From NCBI RefSeq assembly GCF_000314005.1, contig NZ_JH980292.1, positions 2,063,725 through 2,127,724 of the forward strand: a DNA stretch of 64,000 nt, read 5' to 3'. The first letter of the stretch is position 1, and the number at the start of each line of letters is the position of its first letter. The translations under genes and the position numbers were made by a program. The DNA is from Spirulina subsalsa PCC 9445 (GTDB taxonomy: Bacteria; Cyanobacteriota; Cyanobacteriia; Cyanobacteriales; Spirulinaceae). The notes below the pieces were generated by a model, which saw nothing but the letters and a program-made list of their open reading frames with translations, was not told the DNA's origin and searched no databases. This document shows, piece by piece, positions 27,292 through 36,748 of the stretch.

Positions 27292-30200
27292 ATGACCAGT
27301 TCAGAAGCACATCCTCCCTCTTCAATTCTGCCTCTAACAACTCCGATTCAACTAAAAATTGCCGGGGACCCTCCTCTAGGGGTTGAACCTGCAATAGTTG
27401 ATACTTCCTCATCAGTTGCTTCTGATACTGGTTTTGTTCAGAGACAAGTCGATACACCTTCAGGGGATACTTCTATTCAACGGGAAACAATTGGGGATAC
27501 TTCTACAACTCTATCCCCATCGGAAACACCCACGATTCAGAGACAAGTCGATACACCTTCGGGGGATACTTCTATTCAACGGGAAGTAACTGGGGATACT
27601 CCCACGATTCAGAGACAAGTTGATACACCTTCAGGAGAAACTCCTATCCAACGAGAAACAACTGGAGATACTCCCACGATTCAGAGACAAGTTGATACAC
27701 CTTCAGGGGATACTCCTATCCAACGAGAAACAACTGGAGATACTCCCACGACTCCATCCTCATCGGAAACACCCACGATTCAAAGACAAGTTGATACACC
27801 TTCAGGGGATACTTCTATCCAACGGGAAACAACTGGAGATACTCCCACGATTCAGAGACAAGTTGATACACCTTCAGGGGATACTTCTATTCAACGGGAA
27901 ACAACTGGAGATACTCCCACAATTCAGAGACAAATCGATACACCTTCAGGGGATACTTCTATTCAACGAGAAACTCCTATCCAACGGGAAGTAACTGGAG
28001 ATACTCCCACGACTCCATCCTCATCGGAAACACCCACGATTCAGAGACAAATCGATACACCTTCAGGGGATACTTCTATTCAACGGGAAACGATTGGAGA
28101 CACTCCCACAATTCAGAGACAAATTGATACATCTTCGGGGGATACTTCTATTCAACGGGAAGTAACTGGAGATACTCCCACGATTCAGAGACAAGTTGAT
28201 ACATCTTCAGGGGATACTTCTATTCAACGGGAAGTAACTGGAGATACTCCCACGATTCAGAGACAAGTTGATACACCTTCAGGGGATACTCCTATCCAAC
28301 GAGAAACAACTGGAGATACTCCCACGACTCCATCCTCATCGGAAACACCCACGATTCAAAGACAAGTTGATACACCTTCAGGGGATACTTCTATCCAACG
28401 GGAAACAACTGGAGATACTCCCACGATTCAGAGACAAGTTGATACACCTTCAGGGGATACTTCTATTCAACGGGAAACAACTGGAGATACTCCGACAATT
28501 CAGAGACAAATCGATACACCTTCAGGGGATACTTCTATTCAACGGGAAACAACTGGAGATACTCCCACAATTCAGAGACAAATCGATACACCTTCAGGGG
28601 ATACTCCTATCCAACGAGAAACAATTGGAGATACTCCCACAATTCAGAGACAAATCGATACACCTTCAGGGGATACTCCTATCCAACGAGAAACAATTGG
28701 AGATACTCCCACAATTCAGAGACAAATCGATACACCTTCAGGGGATACTTCTATTCAACGAGAAGTAACTGGAGATACTCCGACAATTCAGAGACAAATT
28801 GATACACCTTCAGGGGATACTCCTATCCAACGAGAAACAACTGGAGATACTCCGACAATTCAGAGACAAATCGATACACCTTCAGGGGATACTTCTATTC
28901 AACGGGAAACAACTGGAGATACTCCCACAATTCAGAGACAAATTGATACACCTTCAGGGGATACTCCTATCCAACGAGAAACAACTGGAGATACTCCGAC
29001 AATTCAGAGACAAATCGATACACCTTCAGGGGATACTTCTATTCAACGAGAAGTAACTGGAGATACTCCGACAATTCAGAGACAAATCGATACACCTTCA
29101 GGGGATACTTCTATTCAACGAGAAGTAACTGGAGATACTCCGACAATTCAGAGACAAATCGATACACCTTCAGGGGATACTCCTATCCAACGAGAAGTAA
29201 CTGGAGATACTCCGACAATTCAGAGACAAATCGATACACCTTCAGGGGATACTCCTATCCAACGAGAAACAACTGGAGATACTCCGACAATTCAGAGACA
29301 AATCGATACACCTTCAGGGGATACTCCTATCCAACGAGAAACAACTGGGGATACTTCTACAACTCCATCCTCATCGGAAACACCAACAATTCAGAGACAA
29401 GTCGATACATCTTCAGGGAATACTTCTATCCAACGAGAAGTAACTGGGGATACTTCTACGATTCAGAGACAAGTCGATACATCTTCAGGGGATACTCCTA
29501 TCCAACGAGAAACAACTGGGGATACTTCTACAACTCCATCCTCATCGGAAACACCAACAATTCAGAGACAAGTCGATACATCTTCAGGGGATACTTCTAT
29601 CCAACGGGAAGTGACTGGAGATACTCCCACGATTCAGAGACAAGTCGATACCTCTTCAGGGAATACTTCTATCCAACGAGAAGTAACTGGGGATACTTCT
29701 ACGATTCAGAGACAAGTCGATACCTCTTCAGGGGATACTTCTATCCAACGGGAAACAGTTGGGGATACTTCTACAACTCCATCCTCATCGGAAACACCCA
29801 CGATTCAGAGACAAGTCGATACCTCTTCAGGGGATACTTCTATCCAACGGGAAGTGACTGGAGATACTCCGACAATTCAGAGACAAGTCGATACCTCTTC
29901 GAGTGAAACTCCTATCCAACGAGAAGTAACTGGAGATACTCCGACAATTCAGAGACAAATCGATACCTCTTCGAGTGAAACTCCTATCCAACGGGAAACA
30001 GTTGGGGATACTTCTACAACTCCATCCTCATCGGAAACACCCACGATTCAGAGACAAATCGATACACCTTCAGGGGATACTTCTATCCAACGAGAAATAA
30101 CTGGGGATACTCCCACGATTCAGAGACAAATCGATACCTCTTCGAGTGAAACTCCTATCCAACGAGAAACAACTGGGGATACTTCTACAACTCCATCCTC

Positions 30201-31842
30201 ATCGGAAACACCAACAATTCAGAGACAAGTCGATACACCTTTGGGGGATACTTCTATCCAACGGGAAGTAACTGGAGATACTCCGACAATTCAGAGACAA
30301 ATCGATACACCTTCAGGGGATACTCCTATCCAACGAGAAGTAACTGGAGATACTCCGACAATTCAGAGACAAATCGATACACCTTCAGGGGATACTTCTA
30401 TCCAACGGGAAACAGTTGGGGATACTTCTACAACTCCATCCTCATCGGAAACACCAACAATTCAGAGACAAGTCGATACCTCTTCAGGGAATACTTCTAT
30501 CCAACGAGAAGTAACTGGGGATACTTCTACGATTCAGAGACAAGTCGATACATCTTCAGGGGATACTTCTATCCAACGGGAAACAGTTGGGGATACTTCT
30601 ACAACTCCATCCTCATCGGAAACACCCACGATTCAAAGACAAGTTGATACACCTTCGGGGGATACTTCTATCCAACGGGAAACGACTGGAGATACTCCGA
30701 CAATTCAGAGACAAGTTGATACACCTTCAGGGGATACTTCTATTCAACGGGAAACAGTTGGGGATACTTCTACAACTCCATCCTCATCGGAAACACCCAC
30801 GATTCAAAGACAAGTTGATACACCTTCAGGGGATACTTCTATTCAACGAGAAGTAACTGGAGATACTCCGACAATTCAGAGACAAGTTGATACATCTTCA
30901 GGAGAAACTCCTATCCAACGGGAAACAACTGGAGATACTCCCACGATTCAGAGACAAGTCGATACACCTTCAGGAGAAACTCCTATCCAACGGGAAACAA
31001 CTGGAGATACTCCCACGATTCAGAGACAAGTCGATACACCTTCAGGGGATACTTCTATCCAACGGGAAACGACTGGAGATACTCCCACGATTCAACCTAA
31101 ATCTGAGTCGGTAAAACCTGCTTTATCGGTTCCCAATTCTTGGGAAAATGCTGCACAATTATTCGGAGAAGAATCAACTCAAAATACAGAACCTCAAGTA
31201 GTGCAAAGATTCTTAAATCAGGGTATTCAATCAGATGATACCCAGACAGAGGATGATATTTCTAGTTCCGCAGAAGCACCCATAGTTGACCAAAATTTTG
31301 CTGAAAATTTAAGGCGTAGTTTTAAGAAAATTCTACCCTTTCAAGAGGAACAAGATGAAGCTTATATTGAAAGTTTAATTGCACGAATTGCTCAATTAGA
31401 AGACGGATTTAATGAACAATTTGCTGATGCTTCTGTAACTCGTATTGCCGGAAATGATATATTTACAGAAACTTTTCGAGAAACACAAAAAGATAAAGAT
31501 CCTAATTTTTCTGACAATGTTTTAGTTTTGCTGGAAGAAAAACTAGACGATTCTGATAGTGCTTTTGAGGAACAGTTAGGAGAAACAATTAAGTCGGCGG
31601 ATGTTGCAATATTGAAAGCCTTAGAGTTAAGATTAAAGGAGGCAGATGATCTATTCTTGAAAGAACTAAAAGCGGTAATTATTGCGGCAGATGTTGAATT
31701 TCCAGAGGATGAAACTATTGATGAAGAAGCGGCACAGGATTTAGAGATTTTAGCGCGGGAAATGTATCATATGATTTGTCAACGTTTGGAGGTGGAACGA
31801 GAACGTAAGGGTTTGTTATATAATAGTCGTATGTCTTGGTGA
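27292..31842 (+). CDS. Giant IQR-repeat protein of the injection-system locus, 1516 aa
   Basis: A 46-residue N-terminal segment is followed by about 46 repeats (by hand count) and a ~250-residue C-terminal domain. The common repeat is 24 residues, made of two related halves, TIQRQVDTPSGD and TSIQRETTGDTP; about 12 units carry a 9-residue insert TTPSSSETP. The repeat part is Thr/Ser/Asp/Gln-rich and should be disordered or extended. The C-terminal domain is acidic and helical and ends LEVERERKG...W, like short proteins placed between tube and adaptor genes in other injection-system loci. IQR/VQR motifs are also known in DUF4157-type eCIS cargo. The function is not established: scaffold, cargo or length-variable linker are options. 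Confidence 0.85.
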   Translation: MTSSEAHPPSSILPLTTPIQLKIAGDPPLGVEPAIVDTSSSVASDTGFVQRQVDTPSGDTSIQRETIGDTSTTLSPSETPTIQRQVDTPSGDTSIQREVTGDTPTIQRQVDTPSGETPIQRETTGDTPTIQRQVDTPSGDTPIQRETTGDTPTTPSSSETPTIQRQVDTPSGDTSIQRETTGDTPTIQRQVDTPSGDTSIQRETTGDTPTIQRQIDTPSGDTSIQRETPIQREVTGDTPTTPSSSETPTIQRQIDTPSGDTSIQRETIGDTPTIQRQIDTSSGDTSIQREVTGDTPTIQRQVDTSSGDTSIQREVTGDTPTIQRQVDTPSGDTPIQRETTGDTPTTPSSSETPTIQRQVDTPSGDTSIQRETTGDTPTIQRQVDTPSGDTSIQRETTGDTPTIQRQIDTPSGDTSIQRETTGDTPTIQRQIDTPSGDTPIQRETIGDTPTIQRQIDTPSGDTPIQRETIGDTPTIQRQIDTPSGDTSIQREVTGDTPTIQRQIDTPSGDTPIQRETTGDTPTIQRQIDTPSGDTSIQRETTGDTPTIQRQIDTPSGDTPIQRETTGDTPTIQRQIDTPSGDTSIQREVTGDTPTIQRQIDTPSGDTSIQREVTGDTPTIQRQIDTPSGDTPIQREVTGDTPTIQRQIDTPSGDTPIQRETTGDTPTIQRQIDTPSGDTPIQRETTGDTSTTPSSSETPTIQRQVDTSSGNTSIQREVTGDTSTIQRQVDTSSGDTPIQRETTGDTSTTPSSSETPTIQRQVDTSSGDTSIQREVTGDTPTIQRQVDTSSGNTSIQREVTGDTSTIQRQVDTSSGDTSIQRETVGDTSTTPSSSETPTIQRQVDTSSGDTSIQREVTGDTPTIQRQVDTSSSETPIQREVTGDTPTIQRQIDTSSSETPIQRETVGDTSTTPSSSETPTIQRQIDTPSGDTSIQREITGDTPTIQRQIDTSSSETPIQRETTGDTSTTPSSSETPTIQRQVDTPLGDTSIQREVTGDTPTIQRQIDTPSGDTPIQREVTGDTPTIQRQIDTPSGDTSIQRETVGDTSTTPSSSETPTIQRQVDTSSGNTSIQREVTGDTSTIQRQVDTSSGDTSIQRETVGDTSTTPSSSETPTIQRQVDTPSGDTSIQRETTGDTPTIQRQVDTPSGDTSIQRETVGDTSTTPSSSETPTIQRQVDTPSGDTSIQREVTGDTPTIQRQVDTSSGETPIQRETTGDTPTIQRQVDTPSGETPIQRETTGDTPTIQRQVDTPSGDTSIQRETTGDTPTIQPKSESVKPALSVPNSWENAAQLFGEESTQNTEPQVVQRFLNQGIQSDDTQTEDDISSSAEAPIVDQNFAENLRRSFKKILPFQEEQDEAYIESLIARIAQLEDGFNEQFADASVTRIAGNDIFTETFRETQKDKDPNFSDNVLVLLEEKLDDSDSAFEEQLGETIKSADVAILKALELRLKEADDLFLKELKAVIIAADVEFPEDETIDEEAAQDLEILAREMYHMICQRLEVERERKGLLYNSRMSW
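27436..31086 (+). repeat. 72-bp coding tandem repeat array (99-bp in units with insert)
   Basis: About 46 units in 3.65 kb, in one reading frame with no frameshift. Units differ by phased synonymous and conservative changes (GTC/GTT/ATC for Val/Ile, CCT/TCT for Pro/Ser), and long stretches such as 27590-28010 and 28200-28560 are almost identical, indicating recent block duplications. The +1/+2 shifted frames are also open over parts of the array because of the repeat. Confidence 0.95.
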
Positions 31843-31867
31843 TTTTTATGTTATAATGGGAGGCTTT

Positions 31868-32635
31868 ATGGCGGTTTTACAAAAAGCAAGGTTGTTTTGT
31901 ACAGATAATAGAGATTACGATTTCCAGTTTTTGTTTAACCCGGAAATGTTGCAGTTTCAGGAATCTATTAAGGTGAAAGATTCTAAGTCTGCTAGAACCG
32001 ATCAAGGAACGCCTAAAGTCAGTTTCGAGTACCCCAAGGCACGGAGTACGACTCTTAATAAGATTATGTTTGATACTTATGAGTCTGGTAAAAGTGTGAT
32101 GAAAGAATATATCGAAAAATTACAAAATTCTGTCAAGTTTCAAGGGTATTCATCGGGGGGAACTGTTGTGTCTCGTCCTCCGATTTATCAATTATGTTGG
32201 GGGGATCAAAATTATTTAACTTGTTTTGTTGAAAAGTTGGATTATAAGTTAACGATGTTTTTAGCAGATGGAACGCCTGTGAGGGCGGAGGTTAAGTTAA
32301 CATTGAAAGAGGTGGATAGTTCTTTTTTAGCGGCTAATGCCAGAACATACAATAAGGACTTATTTGGGAGTCGGGATACTCGGCAACAACCGGCTAAACC
32401 TTTAACTGCCGCACAGGCAAGGGAACAAGCGGTAAAGAATGCGGAAGAAGCGCATAAAAGGTGTAATCAAGAAGTAGCTGATATGAGGAGGGAAGCTGAT
32501 CAAATGATGCTTTTATTTAGTGGAAAGTTTAATCCAGGTGAGGCTAGTAAATTGAGAGAAAAAGCGGATAAGCGGGCTAAGGAATGTGAGGCTTTGGGGA
32601 AGGAAATGGAAGAGTTGAAAAAATGGAATTCTTAA
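31868..32635 (+). CDS. Injection-system tube-cap/LysM-type adaptor (Afp7-like)
   Basis: The first ~165 residues fit the CIS tube-initiator family: KARLFCTDNRDYDFQFLFNP, FEYPKARSTTLNKIMFDTYESG, and RPPIYQLCWGDQNYLTCFVEKLDYKLTMFLADGTPVRAEVKLTLKE. Most family members continue into a LysM domain; here the C-terminal ~80 residues are instead a charged coiled coil (EEAHKRCNQEVADMRREAD). The protein should link tube and spike. ATG 31868 is preferred over 31856 because GGGAGG lies between them as ribosome binding site. Confidence 0.85.
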   Translation: MAVLQKARLFCTDNRDYDFQFLFNPEMLQFQESIKVKDSKSARTDQGTPKVSFEYPKARSTTLNKIMFDTYESGKSVMKEYIEKLQNSVKFQGYSSGGTVVSRPPIYQLCWGDQNYLTCFVEKLDYKLTMFLADGTPVRAEVKLTLKEVDSSFLAANARTYNKDLFGSRDTRQQPAKPLTAAQAREQAVKNAEEAHKRCNQEVADMRREADQMMLLFSGKFNPGEASKLREKADKRAKECEALGKEMEELKKWNS

Positions 32636-32827
32636 GGGGTGTTGGTGATAATTGATCAGGAAAAATTATCAAGAATATATGACGAGTTTTTGCTATAGCG
32701 TTTTCGCGACTCATGAGGTAGACCTTTGTTGGACGCTCTGTTCCCTGTTCCCTCAAACTAGAGACTCTGTACCTCGCCAGTAGGGAAATTGCTATATCGA
32801 TAATTACTGTTTGCTCAAGGCTTAGAT

Positions 32828-34768
32828 ATGACACAATCTCAGGATTCTAGTTATGTGGCGATACCCTTTTTACAATTAGGGGGGCAAGATGCACCGCAGG
32901 AGTTAATGAATGATCTTGAACAGATTACGGTGGAGGAGAGTTTACATCTGCCTGCAATGTTTACGATTGTGGTAGAAAATCCTTATTTTCCGGGACGGGA
33001 TGAGGATAAGCCTTGGCGGTATGATGATATTTTGAAAATTGGGCAAACGGTGAAGATTGGGTTTCAGTCCAGTACGACGAAGGATCCGGAGTTTAGTGAG
33101 GTGAATCGAGGGTTTTTAATTGAGGGGGAAATTACGGGGATTGAGAGTCATTTTAGTGAAAATTCTCAAGCACCTGTTTTAGTGCGGGGTTATGATATTT
33201 CCCATCGTTTACATCGAGGCCGTTATAATCGTTCGTTTCAGAATTATACGGATAGCGATATTGTGCGGGAAATTGCCCGGGAGGTGGGGATTAATGTGGG
33301 GGGAATTGATGCGAGTGGGGACCCTCATGAATATGTTTTTCAAGAGAATCAAACCAATATGGAGTTTTTGCGCCATCGGGCGGCTAGGATTGGGTTTGAG
33401 TTGTTTGTGCAGGATGGTAAGTTGTATTTTCGGAAACCCCAGGGGGGGGAGAATTTAGCGTTAACGTGGCTGAAGGATTTCGGGGGGTTTCGGGTGCGGG
33501 TGACGAGTGCGGAACAGGTGAGTGGGGTGGAGGTGCGAGGATGGGATTATGGCCAGAAAAAGGCGATTGTGGGGACGGCCCAACGGGAACAGGTGATTAC
33601 CCAAAGTCAGCAGGGGATGGGGTCCACGGCGGGGGGACAGTTTGGACCGAAGAATCCGCCGACGATGGGGGCGACTCCGCCGCCTAAGATGATTGTAGTG
33701 GATCAACCTGTGTTTCAGGCGAAGGAGGCGGATGCGATCGCCCAATCCCTGTTTAATGAGTTAGGGGGGGCCTATATTTACGCTGATGCCAATGGAGAAG
33801 GCAACCCCAAAATCCGCACGGGACGGGTGGTTAGGCTGCAAGATATGGGAAAATATGACGGGCAGTATTACATCACGGCGACTCGTCATGTTTACTATCA
33901 ACGCAGTTATCGGACGGAGTTTAGTGTGCGGGGTTTACGAGGGGGGGATCTCTTCTCTATTCTTTCTCCTAAGCCCCAATTAAAGCCGGGACAGACGTTT
34001 TTAGTGGGCATTGTGACGGATAATAAGGATCCCCAAGGTTGGGGGCGGGTACGGGTCAAATTCCCCACGCTCACGCCGGAGGAGGATGGCAGTGCCCACG
34101 CCAGTAATTGGGCGCGGGTGGTGGCTTTGGGCGCGGGGGAGCAACGGGGATTTGACTGTTTGCCGGAGATTAATGATGAGGTGTTGGTGGGGTTTGAACA
34201 TGGGGATATTCACCGTCCTTATGTGGTGGGGGGGGTGTGGAATGGGAAGGATAAACCCCCGGTGGCGGTGAATCAGAGTGTGGAGAATGGCAAGGTGCGG
34301 GTGCGGACGCTGAAGACGCGGACGGGGCATCAGTTGCAGTTTGTGGAGGAGGATAAGACGAGTAGTAAGCGGGGGATTGCTTTACAAACGGCGGGCAATC
34401 ATGAGATTCAGTTGAAGGATAGTAATGGCGATCGCGCTATTGAGATTAAGACCAGTGGCGGCCATAAAATTATTTTGGATGAAACCAACCACAGGATTCA
34501 GATTATCAGCCAAGGTGGACAGGAATGTACTCTCAATGATGGCGATCGCAGTATTACCCTAAAAGCCCTCGGAACCGTTACGATTCAAGGCGGGGCGGGT
34601 TTAAATTTAAATGCCGCAGGGGGGATAACCTTGAAAGCAGGAGGGGTGATTAGTGTCAGCGCAGGGGGAGCCACTACCATCACCTCTGGCGGTGCCACTA
34701 CGATTACTTCGGGAGGTGCTAATACCCTCACCGGGACGGCCAATGTGATTATACCTCCTGCGGGTTAG
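32828..34768 (+). CDS. VgrG/gpV-like spike protein of the injection system (Afp8-like)
   Basis: 646 residues. The N-terminal half follows the gp27-like/phage late control fold (LVRGYDISHRLHRGRY, NYTDSDIVREIAREVG, NQTNMEFLRHRAARIGFELF). Then the gpV/OB module GIVTDNKDPQGWGRVRVKFP and NDEVLVGFEHGD, and a C-terminal beta-helix with Gly-rich short repeats (ITLKAGGVISVSAGGATTI) ending the needle. It trimerises at the tip of the tube. No PAAR-tip, gp25 or baseplate gene follows; the next 877 bp are non-coding apart from a possible mini-gene. Confidence 0.93.
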   Translation: MTQSQDSSYVAIPFLQLGGQDAPQELMNDLEQITVEESLHLPAMFTIVVENPYFPGRDEDKPWRYDDILKIGQTVKIGFQSSTTKDPEFSEVNRGFLIEGEITGIESHFSENSQAPVLVRGYDISHRLHRGRYNRSFQNYTDSDIVREIAREVGINVGGIDASGDPHEYVFQENQTNMEFLRHRAARIGFELFVQDGKLYFRKPQGGENLALTWLKDFGGFRVRVTSAEQVSGVEVRGWDYGQKKAIVGTAQREQVITQSQQGMGSTAGGQFGPKNPPTMGATPPPKMIVVDQPVFQAKEADAIAQSLFNELGGAYIYADANGEGNPKIRTGRVVRLQDMGKYDGQYYITATRHVYYQRSYRTEFSVRGLRGGDLFSILSPKPQLKPGQTFLVGIVTDNKDPQGWGRVRVKFPTLTPEEDGSAHASNWARVVALGAGEQRGFDCLPEINDEVLVGFEHGDIHRPYVVGGVWNGKDKPPVAVNQSVENGKVRVRTLKTRTGHQLQFVEEDKTSSKRGIALQTAGNHEIQLKDSNGDRAIEIKTSGGHKIILDETNHRIQIISQGGQECTLNDGDRSITLKALGTVTIQGGAGLNLNAAGGITLKAGGVISVSAGGATTITSGGATTITSGGANTLTGTANVIIPPAG

Positions 34769-34850
34769 GGTGTCGGGAGTTGGGAGAGGGGGAGCAGGAG
34801 AGATAAGGAATTAAGACTTATTATCTATCACCTATTCCCTATTCCCCAAC
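34769..34850. repeat. Repeat-family array after the spike gene
   Basis: The stop TAG continues into GGTGTCGGGAGTTGGGAGAGGGGGAGCAGGAG and then into ATTAAGACTTATTATCTATCACC and CCCTATTCCCC. It is a short copy of the G-rich family. Confidence 0.6.
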
Positions 34851-35043
34851 CTTAACCAGTTAGGCTTTTGTCCAATTTGTGGAACGCTATATCTGGTACT
34901 TGACAAAATTCACACAGGCTTAACTTGTCAAAATTGCCTATTACCTCTCCCCCTCTCCCCTTGTTGGGTCTAGCATCTGGTGTTCTTCAGCAGATCCTAG
35001 ACATCTTTGAATCAAGGATTGGAGTCTGACCAAAGGAGGATCA

Positions 35044-35085
35044 TTGAAGTGGGAAGGCAACTTTTTTAGTGGGTTGATCGACTAA
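35044..35085 (+). CDS. Possible 13-residue leader peptide or small-RNA-embedded ORF
   Basis: AAAGGAGGA, an excellent Shine-Dalgarno sequence, lies 3 bp before TTG 35044, which opens a 13-codon frame (MKWEGNFFSGLID) ended by TAA. A terminator follows 28 bp later. The frame may be coding, or the element may be an RNA whose ribosome-binding-like motif has another use. Confidence 0.25.
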   Translation: MKWEGNFFSGLID

Positions 35086-35113
35086 GAGTCTATCTAGTTT
35101 GGCGTTGGGTTTT

Positions 35114-35144
35114 GGGGGAGGTCATCGGATTTCCCCCTTTTTTT
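35114..35144 (+). terminator. Rho-independent terminator GGGGGA...TCCCCC-T7
   Basis: GGGGGA (35114-35119) pairs with TCCCCC (35132-35137), followed by seven T. No annotated gene ends just upstream, so it should end a short transcript that starts somewhere in 34860-35040, or a long read-through from the spike gene. Confidence 0.7.
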
Positions 35145-35341
35145 GTGTTTTGAACAAAAATAGTGATGCACTCCCCCACGCCGCGCAATCATAGAGAAAA
35201 GCCTTCTGCTAAGGTTGATGTCATGTTTTGTACTTTGATGGAAAATCGACCTGACAAAATCTACAATTCACTATAAATTATTCTGTTTGATTCCTTAAAC
35301 TATCCGCCAACCTACTGAGTTTAAATAAATTCAAGAGAAAA

Positions 35342-35357
35342 CATGATCGGGATCACA
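35342..35357. promoter_or_regulatory. CRP-like palindrome CATGATCGGGATCACA
   Basis: TGATC-GG-GATCA is a perfect palindrome and the whole 16-mer matches the CRP/SYCRP1 consensus TGTGA-N6-TCACA except in the outer left bases. It lies about 290 bp upstream of the HD-domain gene. Confidence 0.3.
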
Positions 35358-35645
35358 GACTGACTCATTTTCTTATGATATGATGAGAAATAGGGGCTAT
35401 TTTTTATATGGCTATAAATACTGTAAATTATAGTTCGCATTTTAACAGGTATTGTTTACACTGGACGAAATTCCTTTAAACTAAATATAGCTACTCCTAA
35501 TGAGACGTGAACTCTGAGTTATTGTCCTATCTGGATTGCAGACGAGCCTTTTTTACACGACTCAGGTAGGTTGGCTATATAAGGAGTTGGGGGAATTTCC
35601 TTCGGTTCAAACAATGGGAGATGAAGAACATTCATCAGGGAGAGG

Positions 35646-36497
35646 ATGATGTTGCAGGCACAACGAACCTCCATTGAGCATTGTATCCAACGCTTGCAGG
35701 AGGGCTATGGCAGGAATTACGGTTCTCTCAAGGGCGAATATGCTGAGATTATTGGCGAAGCGGCGCATCTGGCTTTGAAGGCGATCGCACAAACCGATGC
35801 GGCCTATCATGATATAGAACACACCATTCTTGTGGCGTTAACGGGACAGGAGATTCTGCGGGGCAAACAGTTACAAGAGGGAGTGGTTTCCTGTGAGGAC
35901 TGGCTTCACTGCATTCTATCGTTGTTATATCATGATATTGGCTATCTCAAAGGCATTTGTCATCAAGATCAACCGAGTCAAAGACGCTATACCACAGGCT
36001 ATAATCGAGATTTTATTGTTCTTCCTCCCGATGCTACAGATGCCAGCTTAACCGCGTATCATGTGGATCGGGGCAAACGGTTTGTCGCTGAACAATTTGC
36101 GGCTCATCCTCAATTAGATATTGCCTTTATTCAGCACAATATTGAACTGACTCGCTTCCCTGTACCTCCCGATGAAGCCCACGAGGATACGATTCATTAC
36201 CCCGGATTAATGCGAGCGGCTGATTTAATAGGTCAGTTAGCCGATCCCGGTTATTTAGCCAAACTTCCGGCTTTATTTGCCGAATTTACTGAGAATGGAA
36301 CAAATAAAACCTTGGGCTATCAAACACCGGAAGATTTAAAAGCTGGATTTCCGCCTTTTTTCTGGAATGTGGTGCATCCCTATATTAAAAACAGTCTGTC
36401 TTATTTAAAGATGACCTCAAGTGGTCAACAAATTATTACTAACCTCTACGGTAATGTGTTTACCGTTGAACGAGAGGTGATGTACTCCCGACGCTAA
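35646..36497 (+). CDS. HD-domain phosphohydrolase-like protein
   Basis: 283 residues with HD-domain metal motifs: YHDIEHTILV (first His), LLYHDIGYL (His-Asp pair), and further His/Asp in AYHVDRGKRF and ADLIGQLADPGY. HD proteins hydrolyse phosphomonoesters or cyclic and alarmone nucleotides; the substrate is not predictable here. ATG 35646 or 35649 are both preceded by GGGAGAGG. It stands alone between a long gap and a repeat. Confidence 0.85.
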   Translation: MMLQAQRTSIEHCIQRLQEGYGRNYGSLKGEYAEIIGEAAHLALKAIAQTDAAYHDIEHTILVALTGQEILRGKQLQEGVVSCEDWLHCILSLLYHDIGYLKGICHQDQPSQRRYTTGYNRDFIVLPPDATDASLTAYHVDRGKRFVAEQFAAHPQLDIAFIQHNIELTRFPVPPDEAHEDTIHYPGLMRAADLIGQLADPGYLAKLPALFAEFTENGTNKTLGYQTPEDLKAGFPPFFWNVVHPYIKNSLSYLKMTSSGQQIITNLYGNVFTVEREVMYSRR

Positions 36498-36564
36498 TTT
36501 TGTGCATATAGTGCGGTTTTCTCAAGATCGCTCTTGATGAATTTCCCACTTCATCGGTCTTCAC

Positions 36565-36630
36565 CAGCAAGCCCTAGGCGAGGGCTTGCTGAATAAGTCG
36601 GAGCGTGGGGAGTCGGGAATGAGGAGTCGG
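36565..36630. repeat. Perfect palindrome CAGCAAGCCCT-AGGCG-AGGGCTTGCTG plus GGGAGTC array
   Basis: This copy shows the family palindrome in full, followed by AATAAGTCGGAG and a short GGGGAGTCGGGAATGAGGAGTC array. It lies upstream of the glycosyltransferase gene. Confidence 0.8.
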
Positions 36631-36748
36631 AAATAATTAGGACTGAATTGAGACGAGCAACGACCCCAGAACAAGGCAAAATAGAAAGAGTAGATTCAGC
36701 CCATCGTCTGTCACCGAGCAGGATTATTCGTGAGGGAGTATTAACAGC

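Larger units (their letters stand above)
34851..35645. other. Long gap between spike and HD-domain gene
   Basis: About 800 bp without a full-size gene. It holds the mini-ORF and terminator at 35034-35144 and the palindrome at 35342-35357 (separate entries); the remainder from 35160 is AT-rich and probably contains promoters for the HD-domain gene. No tRNA or rRNA is seen. Confidence 0.5.

Noticed and set aside
27436-31086. A CRISPR array
   Set aside because: The repeat is contiguous, coding and has no spacers; no cas genes are present.
27398-31114. Several extra plus-strand frames with MIHLQGILLSNEKQ-like products
   Set aside because: They are the shifted reading frames of the 72-bp coding array; they exist only because the repeat lacks stops in that frame.
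33461-33745. A His/Arg/Pro-rich minus-strand protein
   Set aside because: Antisense to the spike gene with shadow composition and no ribosome binding site.
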